DNA of 64,000 nucleotides, from the NCBI GenBank assembly GCA_007570785.1, contig ML664161.1, positions 41,269,862 to 41,333,861 on the forward strand, read 5' to 3'. How positions within the stretch are numbered: position 1 is the first letter of the stretch; each line of letters begins with the position of its first letter. Shown in pieces: positions 10,182 to 21,777 of this stretch. Below the pieces are notes generated by a model that was given only the letters and a program-made list of their open reading frames with translations, was not told where the DNA came from and ran no database searches. The translations under genes were made by a program, and so were the position numbers. The DNA comes from Antilocapra americana. Its lineage: Eukaryota > Chordata > Mammalia > Artiodactyla > Antilocapridae.

Positions 10182-10292
10182 TGTTGTTAAGTCACTCAGT
10201 CGTGTCCGACTCTTTGCAACTCCATGGACTGCAGCACGCCAGGCTTCCCTGTCCTACACCGTCCCCCAGAGTTTGCTCAGACTCACGTCCAT
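10182..10292 (-). mobile_element. BovB LINE, short 3' end
   Basis: About 110 bases of the BovB 3' terminus: TCACTCAGTCGTGTCCGACT, CCATGGACTGCAGCACGCC, then TTTGCTCAGACTCACGTCC. Strongly 5'-truncated. Antisense to LSAMP. Confidence 0.85.
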
Positions 10293-11282
10293 TGGGGGAA
10301 GTCTCGGTTGCTTTTCTGAAGCCACCTGACTACCACTACACACAAGTGGAAGAGTTCATCAATTACTGGATGAGTTTCTAGCCCTGGTCCTTCCAACCTT
10401 TCTCCTTTTACTCAGGCTCCCATAGGGATTCACTTTCTGATGAATCTTGGCAGGTTGAAACCATGCAGATGTTTTGATAAATTAAAGGAAGAGTGGAAAT
10501 AGTGTTCTAATCTGACCTTTAAAATTTCATTTTTAACAGTCCCACAACCAGTATTTTCAATATTAGCAGCATATGTCTGGAAAGATAATTATAAAATAGT
10601 TAATTCCAATATATCTGCTCATAAGGTAACTTTGTAGAAATGATATATATGCATATCTGGACGTATTCCCTAGGTACACATATGGTGAGATGCAGAGGGT
10701 ACACATTAGTATTGTGACTTTAAATGTTTAAAATTGGGGGTATTGAAATTACATTTATTTTACTACTCTGACCCTATTTGATACTTTCAGGATATTATAA
10801 TACCTTCTATGGTGATAAGATTTTTCCCATTTAAATGTAAATGTATCTGGTAAGTGTTAGGTATAAGAAACTAAGTATCTATGTTTAAAATAGTTAAATG
10901 TTTAGTCTTTCAAAATTCTTGGTCTTTATTTCCTTGTTTGTTTCTACACTAAAAGAAAAAGAAGAAACATTAAAAAGATGTGATTATTTGACAGCAGAAT
11001 GTAAAAATTTTGTGCAAATTTCAAGGGAAAAATGGCTTCTCTTCTATAAAGCATCTGGCACGCCTACATTCTCAAAGAAACTGTCAACAATCAAACAAAC
11101 TCCTGACACAATATGTGATTTTTCTACCACTTATAATTATTCATTATTTGAAAACAATCTTTATGTTTCTACAGGGAGAGTTTGAGAAAGTTTTCTTTTT
11201 CTGTAGCTAACTCACTAAAGGTATCAAAATTTATAGGTTATTACTAATACTTTAAGGACTGATCATTTTGCCCATTAAGTAG

Positions 11283-11417
11283 TCTAGAAGGCAATGGCAA
11301 CCCACTCCAGTGTTCTTGCCTGGAGAATCCCAGGGACTGGGGAGCCTGGTGGGCTGCTGTCTGTGGGGTCACACAGAGTTGGACACGACTGAAGCAACTT
11401 AGCAGCAGCAGCAACAA
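11283..11417 (+). mobile_element. Bov-A2-type SINE unit
   Basis: A single Bov-A unit from GAAGGCAATGGCAACCCACT to GACACGACTGAAGC, with the (AGC)n-type tail (TTAGCAGCAGCAGCAAC). Confidence 0.85.
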
Positions 11418-12029
11418 ATATATTTAGTAAATAATGGAGTGAATATTTGTTGTCTAAGAATATAGCATATCATATACATTATTAAAGATGTTTATGCATT
11501 TATATCACTTACTGTTCCTTTATGTCCTGAGAAACACAGCAGCAAATCTCATGTGACAAATACAAACTGTGGTAATTTGTGTTTCTCTAAGTATGAAACA
11601 CATACATACAACACATGTTAAGCTAATTGTCTGTGCACTTTGACTTTGAATGAATTTTTTTAGAACTGTGTTGTGAGCAACCAAAGATGACTGGCTCATC
11701 TACTAAATCAGTTGGTGAGGGCTAAACGTTTGCATTTCTTGAAGCTGGTGGGCATTATGTGGACATAATCGTAAACTCAGGCAAAAAAAGAATTAGTGCA
11801 TTAGTGTGGCCTCTGAGAGCTCCAAGTACCAATGTCTGTGACTCACCTGATAGGAGGTTTCCTGAATGTGTTCTGGCACCCCTTGCTGACATCACCAGAG
11901 CCCAACAGAGTCTACCCTTTCAGATACCCTTATGGCCATTGGTCTTGCTGGTCTGTGAATATCCTGCCTGTTACTTTGTATGACTCAGGAGTGCTGGGCT
12001 ATAATTTTGAATCTGTCCTTGTATGCTGC

Positions 12030-12200
12030 ATGACTTTGAGAACAGCTCTTAAATATTGAGTTGCTGGTTTCATTTATAAGATGACGAAATTACCTGTTTT
12101 AGTTACTCTATAGGGTTGTTTTAAAGACCCCACAAGAGATAAATTAGTTTAGTTTGGTAAATCGTAAACTGCTACATAAATCAGAAAGTGTCAGTTGTTC
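12030..12200 (+). mobile_element. MIR SINE fragment
   Basis: GGTTTCATTTATAAGATGACG and CTATAGGGTTGTTTTAAAG match the MIR core and 3' region at the expected spacing. Confidence 0.55.
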
Positions 12201-12250
12201 TCTAACCACATGTAGCCAATTGTTTAGACTCTAGGAGCTCATTTTTAGAC

Positions 12251-12655
12251 CAATGTTTCTCAAACTTAAAGGTGTATCCAAATTATCTGGAAGGTGAAAA
12301 AGTGAAAGTCGCTCAGTTGTGTCTGACTCTTTGCGACCCCATGGACTACACAGTCCATGGAATTCTCCAGGCCAGAATACTGGAGAGGGCTGCTGTTCCC
12401 TTCTCCAGGGGATCTTCCCAACCTAGGGATTGAACCCAGGTCTCCTGCACTGAAGGCAGATTCTTTACCAGCTGAGCCTCCTGGGAAGCCCAAGTTACCT
12501 GGAGTGCTCATTAAACACACAGACTACCTGGTTCCCATCTTCAGAGTTTTTGATTTCAGTAGGTCTCTGATGAGGGCTGAAGTCTGCATTCCTAGCAAGT
12601 ACTCAGATGGTGCTGATGCTGCAGGACTGGGCCACACTTTGAGGACCACCCACTC
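12251..12655 (+). mobile_element. MER5A (hAT-Charlie) copy split by a Bov-tA SINE
   Basis: The left part (12251-12291) has the start CAATGTTTCTCAAACTTAAAG. The right part (about 12504-12655) has CAGTAGGTCTCTGATGAGG and the end GGCCACACTTTGAGGACCAC. Together they make one non-autonomous MER5A. Confidence 0.8.
12280..12503 (-). mobile_element. Bov-tA SINE inserted in MER5A, with imperfect TSD
   Basis: Minus-strand, near-complete Bov-tA body at 12292-12491: 3' end GCTCAGTTGTGTCTGACTC, tRNA-like 5' end CAGCTGAGCCTCCTGGGAAG. It is flanked by AAATTATCTGGA (12280-12291) and AAGTTACCTGGA (12492-12503), a 12-bp target duplication with two differences. Confidence 0.9.
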
Positions 12656-12714
12656 TGGCTGCTACATGTGTCTTCTGGTAGATGAGCATCTTCAGTATCT
12701 GATAGTCACTTGCT

Positions 12715-12815
12715 AAATTCCAGAATCTCAGAGCCTGTCCTAGGCCTACTAAATCAGAATCTGCATTTAACAAGATCCCAAGTGATTCATAAGCACATTA
12801 GAATTGGAGAAATGG
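12715..12815 (+). mobile_element. MER5-like hAT fragment
   Basis: CCTACTAAATCAGAATCTGC, ACAAGATCCCAAGTGATTC and CACATTAGAATTGGAGAA match the 3' half of MER5. Confidence 0.6.
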
Positions 12816-12827
12816 TGCTGCAGAGAG

Positions 12828-12993
12828 TTCATAACCGTGGCTGAACATTACATTCTACTGGAAGCCTTTTTAAAAAGAATGAAGCCACATATTCCCCACT
12901 CTCTGAAATCCTGATTGAATTAGTTTGAGATGGGGGTTGGGTGTAGGTATTTAAAAAATTATTCTGATATGTACAGAGTTGAGAACTACTACT
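12828..12993 (+). mobile_element. hAT-Charlie-like fragment
   Basis: GGCTGAACATTACATTCTAC, a TTTTTAAAAA block and the end GAGTTGAGAACTACTAC resemble a second MER5/MER20-type MITE. The family name is uncertain. Confidence 0.45.
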
Positions 12994-13590
12994 TTACTGG
13001 TTGAAAAATCTTTTACAAACCATGTTCAGGGCAGCACTTTCTAGATATGTAGGAAAAAGTATAGTCATGTGTGCAGTTTGGGAAATATTTCAACAACATA
13101 GACGTACAAATTCAATTGGGAGAGAGGAAAGAGATCATCATAGATCCATTTCTTCACCACACAATCTCATCCTTACAGTGTCATGGAAAACATAGTGATT
13201 TTATTTTAATATGGATCCAATTTATATAATATCTACTGAAATAGCATTAAAGCTTGGTTTTTCACTTTCTGTTGTCTTCTGTCCTCTCTTTCATTTACGT
13301 TAACCAAGACACAAAAGATACAAAACAGTTTTAGATTTTTTTTTCATGGTAGAAAAGATACTTTATTTAGTCAAGGAAAATGTCTTTGTCTTATTCAAAT
13401 AGGCTTACTTCTGTGTACTTCTGTTGTCATGTTTGCCACAAATATGATTTACAAAATAATAGCTAGATGTTTGTAGAATTCATCTCAACTTTACATGGTG
13501 ATCAGTTGACCTGAAACTAATAGGCAAGTGTTTATGTCAAAGATAAAGAATTTTTATCAAGGGTATAAGTTTAGAATGTTCAGAAAGTAG

Positions 13591-13939
13591 AGTAGTCCCA
13601 AGATATCTGTGAGGATTCATTCCAAGAACCCCTTCTATACCTAAATCTGCAGGTGCTCAAGTCCCTTATATAAAACAGCATCATATTTGCATGTAACATA
13701 CACACATGCCTCAGTATACTTTAAGTCATCTCTGGATTACTTATAATACCTAATATAATGTAAATGCTATGTAAATAGTTGTAAATAAAATGTAAATGCT
13801 ATGTAAATAGTTGCCAGTGCCCTGGCAAATTCAAGCTTTGCTTTTTTGGAACTTTCTGGAATTTTTCTTCCAAATATTTTCAATCTTCAGTTGGTTGAAC
13901 CCATGGATGCAGAATCTGTGGATACAGAAGACCAACTGT
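13591..13939 (-). mobile_element. Tigger-type MITE (MER2-like), about 349 bp
   Basis: Inverted relative to the copy at 21428. It ends in CCATGGATGCAGAATCTGTGG and ACCAACTG and starts with AGTAGTCCCAAGATATCTG. Inside is a 25-bp perfect direct repeat at 13757-13781 and 13789-13813 (32-bp period). The MER2 name is from memory. Confidence 0.65.
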
Positions 13940-14644
13940 AGTCAGAAGATCAAGATCTTGAAATAGATCTATTAAATGTGCGTAACTGACACTTACTTGA
14001 CCTACTACACAAGCTATTCTTATAATCAAATGAAATACTATGTATCCAGGTGTTTTGCAAACCATAAAATGGTATAAAATGTAATCTCTTAATAAAATTT
14101 TTATCATTATATTCACAATAAGAAATAACTTTTATAAAATTAGAAAACTGTAAACTAACTTTTATTTGTATTCCTATAAAAATAGAAAGTTGGCCATTTG
14201 CTCTAAGATGTTTGTATCAATTCTTTTCAAGCCCTTTAAACTTGTGTGTATCCTAGAGTATAGATGAGCTTGCTATCAGGAGTGCAGGATGAGTGAACAC
14301 ATTTTTGTAGTCACCTGTAATCAAAACATAATCTCAAGTTAATGAGTGATTAACCTTTCAGAAGAAAACACATTGCTTCAGAGTTTGTTAATTACTCTGG
14401 GTAAATTTGTAGAAATTTAGACTAGGAAAGGCCTTGGAGATTAGGCAGTCTACCATCTCCTTTTAAAGTATATAACTGAGAAGAGAAAAATTTACTTGAT
14501 TGTCCAAAGATTTGAGTGACTATTTGAGAACTAGAATAGATGTCTCCTATTTCTCATTTCAGAGTTCTTTATTCCACAGTACCCCTGAAATTGTTTTCTT
14601 GTTATACCATGATATGCCATTGTTGCCCCTCTAAAAATCGTTAA

Positions 14645-14818
14645 AACATCTCTTCCTCTTTCCCTTCCTTCCCTGATTTTTCCCTCTCTTTCCTCCTCTC
14701 CCTGTCCTTCCCTTTCCCTCCCCTTGCCTCCTTTGTTCTCTGTTGTTGTCCTGCCATTCTTCTCTCTTCTCACCACCCTTTCTTTTTCTTCTCCTTACTC
14801 TCTTCTTTTTGCTTTCTC
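14645..14818. repeat. Polypyrimidine (CT-rich) tract
   Basis: About 175 bases of nearly pure C/T on the plus strand, interrupted near 14730-14760. Frames running through it are low-complexity artefacts. Confidence 0.8.
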
Positions 14819-15734
14819 GGCCCTGCCTATCAAAACTGAACTTACCTATAGAGTATCATCCAGGTCGTGCTGATCAAGGAGGGACTTTTCAGGAAATGCA
14901 TCTTTCCCATGTTTGCTGTCTATCTGAGTCAGATGGATTTTCTTTTTGTGCAGCCTCCATTGTATCATATTCTCAAAGCTATTCTTATGTTTGGTGGAAA
15001 CTCTGCAGAGATCTCCTGTCCTCAACAATGTTTGTTTCCTTTTGTTTTTAATCCTTTCCTTCCTGCTTCTGATACCCCTACCTGCTACTAGAATTCTTAT
15101 TTGAGTTCTTACCTGATTTCTTTCTTATCTGAAAGTTCTTTGGCCCAGTACTTCTCTTGGGTTCCTAGGCTCTCCTACCTTCTAATAGCCACTTATGATC
15201 TTCTGCTTGGTTTAAGTCTCCTACAATTTGTCCCTCTTGGAGACTCAACTAGGATGGCTGCAGTAAGGTTGTGGCCTCAGTTGGCAGTCTCTCCTTTGCA
15301 CAGTCTCAAAGGGTACTCGGTCTTGGAAGACACTGTGACTTGTATCAGATTCCTTCAGTGAAGGTAGATCTTTTATTTTATTTTTTTCCAATTTGTACAA
15401 AAGTTACTTTGGGCTAATAGTTGGGACTGATGGTGGTAAACTGGGAGGAACTAGAAATAAATCTAGACCTGTCCCTGGGGATGCTGGAGGCACTGCAGGC
15501 ACTTATGCCCTGCTGCAGGTGCCTGGGGAGTTGCTGGTGTGGCGTGAGGACAAGGTCTCCTGAAGCTTTCTTACCTGGTGAATGGCAGAGCCAAGGGAGA
15601 TGCAACATGGAACAGCAAGAAAAGGGCAGAGCACACAGTAAGGGGAAAATAGCAGGTTAGCAGCTTTCAGTAAGCTCCCCCAGGTGGCAGGCAGTGTTAT
15701 AGGGGAGTCTCTCAGCTCCTAGTAGAGACTTAGT

Positions 15735-15925
15735 CTTTAGACTGAGGCTCAGAAAAGCAACAAGAGTCCTTGGCTTAAACACTGGCTTGAATAGGACAGA
15801 GTCCTCAGTAATAAGGGATATTCTCCAGGCCAAGATAAGTCACTTGCTCAAGGAGTAAAAGAGAAGGGTGTAATCCCTAGAACTGAAGCTCCATGTCAAA
15901 GCTGTTGTAACAAGGGGTGACACAG
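15735..15925 (-). mobile_element. MIR SINE fragments (minus)
   Basis: ACTGAGGCTCAGAAAAGCAAC and AAGTCACTTGCTCAAGGAG are two recognisable MIR core pieces read in reverse. They may be one rearranged copy or two. Confidence 0.5.
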
Positions 15926-16558
15926 AGATTCATCTCAGAATGCTGAACCCCATCTTTTTATACTTTTGCTATGTAAGTTCAGGATCATAAACCCGGTCCA
16001 GCTTTGTCGGGTAAAGATGAAGACAAAGGTCTGCCATGAAGTAGGAATGACACTACTTGCTTCTCCTTGCCATAGGTATCCTTACTGGATTACATCTTTA
16101 GTCTGCTTAGACTTTCCAGACTCCAGATAGTTGGCAGAACCATGGGTCTGAGCTCACCTGACTAGCCCAAGCCCATTATCTTTCAGTATTCATCTAGAAA
16201 TGTCCCCAGATCCTTCAAAGGCTCTTCCTCAGTCACAACAGAACGTCAGAGCTCCTTGGCCTGGATAATGCTCCATGACCTGCTACTTCACTGTGTCCAC
16301 TAATTCAGAACCACTTACAGCTGGTACCCTTGAGCATGCTAGTGTGCTGGTTCTTTCCTTTCTTCATGATGCTCTCCCAGCCCGGAAGCTCTTCTTTCCC
16401 CTCTCCGCCCCTCCCTGCATACTTCTTTGTTGGGTTGCCTCTGTGCTGCTCTTTGTAGGCTCCAGGTTAGTTCTGGTTTTGTCTGTTTCAGGTAATCTTC
16501 CCTAATTTTCCTCAGTACCTTATTTATTATCACCAACAGCCACTCTATATACTTCCCT

Positions 16559-16696
16559 CCAGCTTAAGTGAGATATAGTTGACAAAATTGTGTATAGTTA
16601 AGGTATACAAAGGGATGATGTGATATCTGTATCGATTGTGAAAAGATGACTAAAATCAAGTTAACTGACACATTCATCACCTCATATGGTTATCTT

Positions 16697-16731
<35 letters not shown>

Positions 16732-17258
16732 AAGAACACAGAAGACTGGCTTTCCTAGAAAACTTCATATCATAATACAAAAACCATAGTCACCATGCTG
16801 TGCTTTAGATTCCCAGAACTTACTCATGACTGAAAATCTGTACCCTTTGACTAATATCTCCCCATTTCTGCCACCCCTCAAGCCCCTCACAATCACCATG
16901 CTGCTTTCTTCATCTATGACTTTGACCTTCTTAGCTTCTGCATATACGTAAGACAATGCAGAATTTATCTTTATCTGTCTAGTTTATTTCATTTACCGTA
17001 ATGTCCTCCAGGTTTATTCACATTGTCTCAGAGGGCAAGATTTTCTTATTTTTTTTTAATAGCTGAATAATATTCCACTGTGTGTATATAGATAAAGGTC
17101 TCATGCTTTCTTTACCCATTCTTACATCAGGGAATGCTTAGTTTGTTTCCATATCTTAGCTATTTTGAATAATACTGCAAAGAATACAGGCATGTGGAGA
17201 TCTCTTTGAGACAGTAATTCTGTTGCCTTCAGATATACACCCAGAAGTGGGGTCACTT
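16559..17258 (-). mobile_element. L1M LINE, 3' fragment (minus)
   Basis: The reverse strand shows an L1MA/L1MB-like 3' UTR. The left end is AGATATAGTTGACAAAATTG with AAGGTATACAAAGGGATGATG; further right are TAATATTCCACTGTGTGTAT and ATATACACCCAGAAGTGG. A (GT)8(GA)9 microsatellite at 16697-16731 has grown inside it. Confidence 0.8.
16697..16731. repeat. (TG)8(AG)9 compound microsatellite
   Basis: TG repeats at 16697-16712 pass directly into AG repeats at 16713-16731, inside the L1M fragment. Confidence 0.9.
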
Positions 17259-17445
17259 CAGTATACGCATAGCTCAGTGTAGCATTTACTACACTTAAAA
17301 GTTATACTCATTTGTATCTTGCTTCAAATGTTCTATCAGCTCTTCAAAGTCACGTGTCTCATCTACATTACCTTTTCATTCCAGTGTTTTTAGCCTATAA
17401 CCCATAGGTGCTCAGATAAATATTTGCTCACTGAATTGAACAAAG

Positions 17446-18879
17446 AGGAATAGTCATACTATAAATCAAGCCAAGCAGATATTGGTTTATGAAAGAAGAA
17501 ACAAATTAGAAGCAGACATGGGTGAAGCTTATGTTAGTGGTGGAATCATCCAGCCCTAGAGTGATCGTGGATGTGTGGTTGAAGAAGATGTAGTAAAATA
17601 AGAAATTGATTGCTTTCTGATCATTAGTGAGGCGGATTAGTGGGTTTTGCTGGAAATATCAATACTTTGAACGTTTCCCATTGCAGCTATTTTCAAGGAC
17701 AGCTTTCTAGAAGAAGGTCAAATAGGGTATTTTAGGAGAATCGCAAAACTTAAGTCACATGGCCCAGACAATTATGCATTTTCCTCTGATAGATGAGCAG
17801 CTTGTGACAGAGCCAAGAGACCCTCAGTGCTCCTGAAGTGAGGCATATCCACAATCTGAAGAGCTCAGCCTCGCAGCCGCTGCCTGTTAGAGAAGGATAT
17901 ACTTTCTGGAAACTGCTAAGACTTTCTCCCTCTAGTGGTGGCCGTGGACTTTCAGGGACTAAGTTGGGGATTTGGGAGCAGGATTGTTGTGCACCTCATC
18001 TGTTCTCCTTTGGTGTGAAATGAGGCAAGGGGCAGAACACTCACACTCATTTGACTCAGAGTAATTATTCACACTGAGCAATGATGCCTACCTGAGTTTT
18101 GCAGTGTAGGGCTCATTAGTCACTCCTGGAGAAATTCCAGCTTGAATGTACAGTGGGCTTGGTAATAACCCCACCTTCCCTTTTGTACATCTTGCCATAA
18201 TGCACATGGGCATCTTTTGTGTTAGGTCAGAGGGAAAATGCAACCCAGCTTCTCATACAATGATGCATAAATATTTAGCCCGTTGTAATCTTTGATGATG
18301 TGTTTCTTTATCGAATGTCTGTATCTTGAAGTTTTCAAAAGTTAATAACATCCTTTCTGAAGCTGTGCCTTAGATATGTTACTGTTCGCCACACTATCCT
18401 TCTAGAAACAAAAGATAACAATGAAAGTGATGCAGTTCAGTACTAAGTCGTAAGTAACCAAAATACATGTGAAAAGACTGGTTGTGAAAAATAACTGGTT
18501 TTCTTATTCCTAATTTTTGTGCTTCTCCGTCTCATTCTAACACACTGCATCAGGGCTGTTTACTTTATGGAGTTTGAATCACATATGGCTGCCAGTTTGT
18601 GGCTGATCTTCATCTTGAGATAACCGAAGATTGTTGTCATCTTGTGTATGTTCATGATGCAATTGTATGAGCATATCTTAAGGTCAGCATTTCCTATTGC
18701 TGAATCATGAGCTTAGCATATGCATGGATTTTTATGTGACTCCCTTTTGACCTCTATTCTTCCGTGTATCTTTGGTGTCTAATATGATAAACTAACATTT
18801 AATATTATGACCATGACAAGGAACTGCCTAAAGTCTATAGGATATTACTAGATTAGAGAAATTCTAGGTTGAAAATCAA
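17446..18879. other. Intron, no named feature
   Basis: No repeat family or coding signal recognised in 1.4 kb. Confidence 0.5.
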
Positions 18880-19000
18880 GAGATTTAGACTTTAGTTCCA
18901 CAAAAACTATTGTCTGTAGAAAGTTGGAAATTAGCTTCCATAGTTTCACCTCCAAAACTGGTATAATTCCTACTTGCCTATTAAACAAAGATGTTGGTCT
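18880..19000 (+). mobile_element. MIR-like fragment
   Basis: Weak match to the MIR core: CATAGTTTCACCTCCAAAAC followed by TGGTATAATTCCTACTTGCC. Confidence 0.35.
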
Positions 19001-19130
19001 GGTAAAGTGACATTATATTTTTGAATATGGTGGAGTACATCAGATGAAATGCATGATGTGTTATAAATGAAATGATGATACACTCAAATTAAAAAGAATA
19101 ATAAACTCCTGTATTATAAGTGTCATGAAA

Positions 19131-19381
19131 CTGAAAGGTAGTCTCACAGTTGTGTCTGACTCTTTGCAATCCCATGTAGCCTGCCTGGCTCCCCTGCCCA
19201 TGGGATTCTCCAGGCAAGAATACTGGAGTTGGGTTGCCAACAAGGAGTGTTGGCATATATATAAGAATACAAAGAGTGAGTTGCCATTTCCTTCTCCAGG
19301 GGATCTTCCCAATCTCAGGATTGAACCCACATCTCCCGCATTGCAGGCGGATTCTTTACCAACTGAGCCGCTAGGGAAGCC
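19131..19381 (-). mobile_element. Bov-tA SINE with a 47-bp internal insertion
   Basis: Minus-strand Bov-tA from CTCACAGTTGTGTCTGACTC to the tRNA head GAGCCGCTAGGGAAGCC. About 47 extra bases sit in the middle: AAGAATAC occurs at 19216 and again at 19263, and each is followed 10 bases later by a GTTGCCA-type block. Confidence 0.85.
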
Positions 19382-19385
19382 ATAA

Positions 19386-20937
19386 ATGGCATAGTGTAGG
19401 AAATAAAAATATTTTCACATCTACTGCCTTAATTCTTGTATAAAAATGAAACAGCTCAAAATATAGATACTCAGAAAATAATACGTGTTTATACAGAATC
19501 TGTTATGTATAAACAATTTGTGTCACAGATATACTCAATCTGTACTGTATAGATGTGTTTGAACACATTTTTATTTTTAATTTCCTCAACATTTTATGAT
19601 TATATACAAAAAGAAAAAGCACATACATGTACCTTTTTTGTGTACACAAAATTTGCATACACAAAGTGTAAATGTGGATTTTATCATGAACATGGATCAT
19701 AGCACACTCTGATAGGAACTTAATTAATTTGGTGCACTAATGATTTGGGAAGTTTATGGCAAACAACCAAGTTTTCCGAGTTATCAAGGATGTGAATATA
19801 TACAGTATATAAGAAGCATCACATGTTGGCTTTCTTCATTTGTTTTGCTTAATGTGTTTTATTTGTAATTAATAATTATGAAAGTTCTAGGATTATTTTG
19901 AAAGAGAAGTCATACTTAATATTTCTTGTTTCTATTACATGTTGGTTATCATAGAGTTCCTAGAAAGTAAAGTAAAATCTTATAATGTTTTTTTCTATGT
20001 GTATTATGGAGTAGAAATTAATACTATCTTAGCTAAATGAAAAATAGTTTAAAAAATAGTCAACTTTTTTTATATATGATCCCAATGCTAGACTAAATTT
20101 TTATCTTCTTTTATCTCAGTCACCAAAATGCCTAGTTATCTGTTAACAGGCATTCTTCCTGAAGATAAGAAACTGGCCACTAAAAGAGAAGAGTAAGAAT
20201 TTCAATTTATCAAGTCAAATGATCATATTTATGCTTTTATACCCTTTCAATCTTATAGACTGAAGGCATGTGAAGAAATGATTTGAGTAATATAAATAAG
20301 TTCAGCTATAAGACTCATATGTATGACACCTAGGTCACTAAAATAACTTAATAGCATGATTGTAGAAATATTATTGCTAACATTTAGAAACCTGTAGAAA
20401 ATAGAAATTTTTCACACTATTGGTGGCATATAATATTGTCCTATTAGAAATAAAAGGGGAAAATAATATTAAATCAGCAACAGCAGCAAAAATATAAATG
20501 CTAGAATATATTGAAAAGGGAGCAGCAATCACTAGATGCCAACATAGGTTCCCTAGAAACAAACTATAGTAAGGTAAATAAATTTCTTTAAAACAAACAA
20601 AATTCCAGTAAATTAGGGAAATGCCATTCACTCTGAGTATCTGTATTTTGACAGGTTTCTCCTGATAGACTTATGAACAGATTATGGATCTGTAATGAGC
20701 TAGATTTTTGTTTCACTTGATTGAACAATCAAGCCAAAGAAACGAATTGATGGTGACTGAGGATTCTCTCAGTCTATCCTTGGCCATGTTCAATATTTGG
20801 ATAAAAAGAAAGCAGGAGGCAAAATTTCTACCATGTGTATGACACAAAAATAAAAGGATTCTCTTTGTTGACAAGTTTATGAGATGAAAATTGGTGCTAG
20901 CTGTAGGGAGGCAAATTGTAGACCTATATAAAGAGAA
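19386..20937. other. Intron, no named feature
   Basis: AT-rich; no repeat family recognised. Confidence 0.5.
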
Positions 20938-20938
20938 C

Positions 20939-21050
20939 TGGAGAAGGGAATGGCAGCCACTCCAGTATTCTTCCTAGAAAATTCCATGGACCGAGGAGTC
21001 TGGTGGGCTACAGTCCACGGGGTTGGACACAACTGAGCAACTAACATACA
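20939..21050 (+). mobile_element. Bov-tA SINE, 5'-truncated
   Basis: Runs from GGAGAAGGGAATGGCAGCC to GGACACAACTGAGCAACTAAC. A possible imperfect target duplication (ATAAAGAGAAC before, ATAAAAAAGAAC after) flanks it. Confidence 0.85.
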
Positions 21051-21239
21051 TAAAAAAGAACATTATTCGTATGTTTGTGTGTGTTTATATCATATCTCAT
21101 TTCAAAAAAAAATAGAAAAGAGAGGCAAAGAGTTTAGGGTAGTTTATAATTTAAACAAAGCATCATTTAAATAAGCAAATCAATTTGAGTAGTTTTTAAA
21201 AGATGAACATTTTTTTAAATGACCTATTGGAAATAGCAC

Positions 21240-21385
21240 AGCTTCTGACCAGGAGTCCTAGCTCCAAGTATCATGTCTGTCAATTACCAGCTTTGTAAAC
21301 ATGGACAAGTCACTTATCCCTACCGGCCTCAAGGCCTTTATTTATAAAATGAAATTGGTAATAGTATGATTTACCTTCTTATTCC
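21240..21385 (+). mobile_element. MIR SINE
   Basis: Good match to the MIR core: CAATTACCAGCTTTGTAAAC, GGACAAGTCACTTATCCC and CTTTATTTATAAAATGAAAT in order. Confidence 0.75.
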
Positions 21386-21427
21386 AGTAGGTTATTATAA
21401 GAATAAAATAAGAAGAATCTACAATTC

Positions 21428-21772
21428 CAGTTGTCTCTCCGTATCTGTGGGTTCTGCATCCATGGATTCAACCAACTGTGGGCTGAAAATAGTTTTTAAA
21501 AAACCCCCCAAAAGTTCTAAAATGCAAAACTTGAATTTGCTAGAGTGATGGCAACTATGTACATAGCATTTACAGCTATTGACAAAGTATTTGTATAGTA
21601 TTTGGTATTCTAAGTAATCTAGAGATGATTTAAAATCTATGGGAATATGTGCGTAGGTTTTATGCAAGTACGACACCATTTTATAATATAAAGGTTTTGA
21701 TCATCTGTGGATTTTGGTATCCGTGGGATGGAAGTCCTGGGACCAATTCTCCGTGGATACCTAGGGACGACT
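21428..21772 (+). mobile_element. Tigger-type MITE (MER2-like), 345 bp
   Basis: Begins CAGTTGTCTCTCCGTATCTG and ends GGATACCTAGGGACGACT, diverged inverted termini of the TcMar-Tigger kind. Internal blocks (GCATCCATGGATTCAACCAA, AGTAATCTAGAGATGATTTA) match the copy at 13591-13939 in reverse. Confidence 0.7.
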
Positions 21773-21777
21773 ATGTA

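Larger units (their letters stand above)
16195..17445 (+). mobile_element. L2 LINE fragment split by an L1M insertion
   Basis: The left part (16195-16558) resembles L2 (CTCCTTGGCCTGGATAATG, CTCCATGACCTGCTAC, GATGCTCTCCCAGCC). The right part (17259-17445) has the L2-like end ATAGGTGCTCAGATAAATATTTGCTC (quoted region 17405-17430). The L1M piece lies between. Confidence 0.6.
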
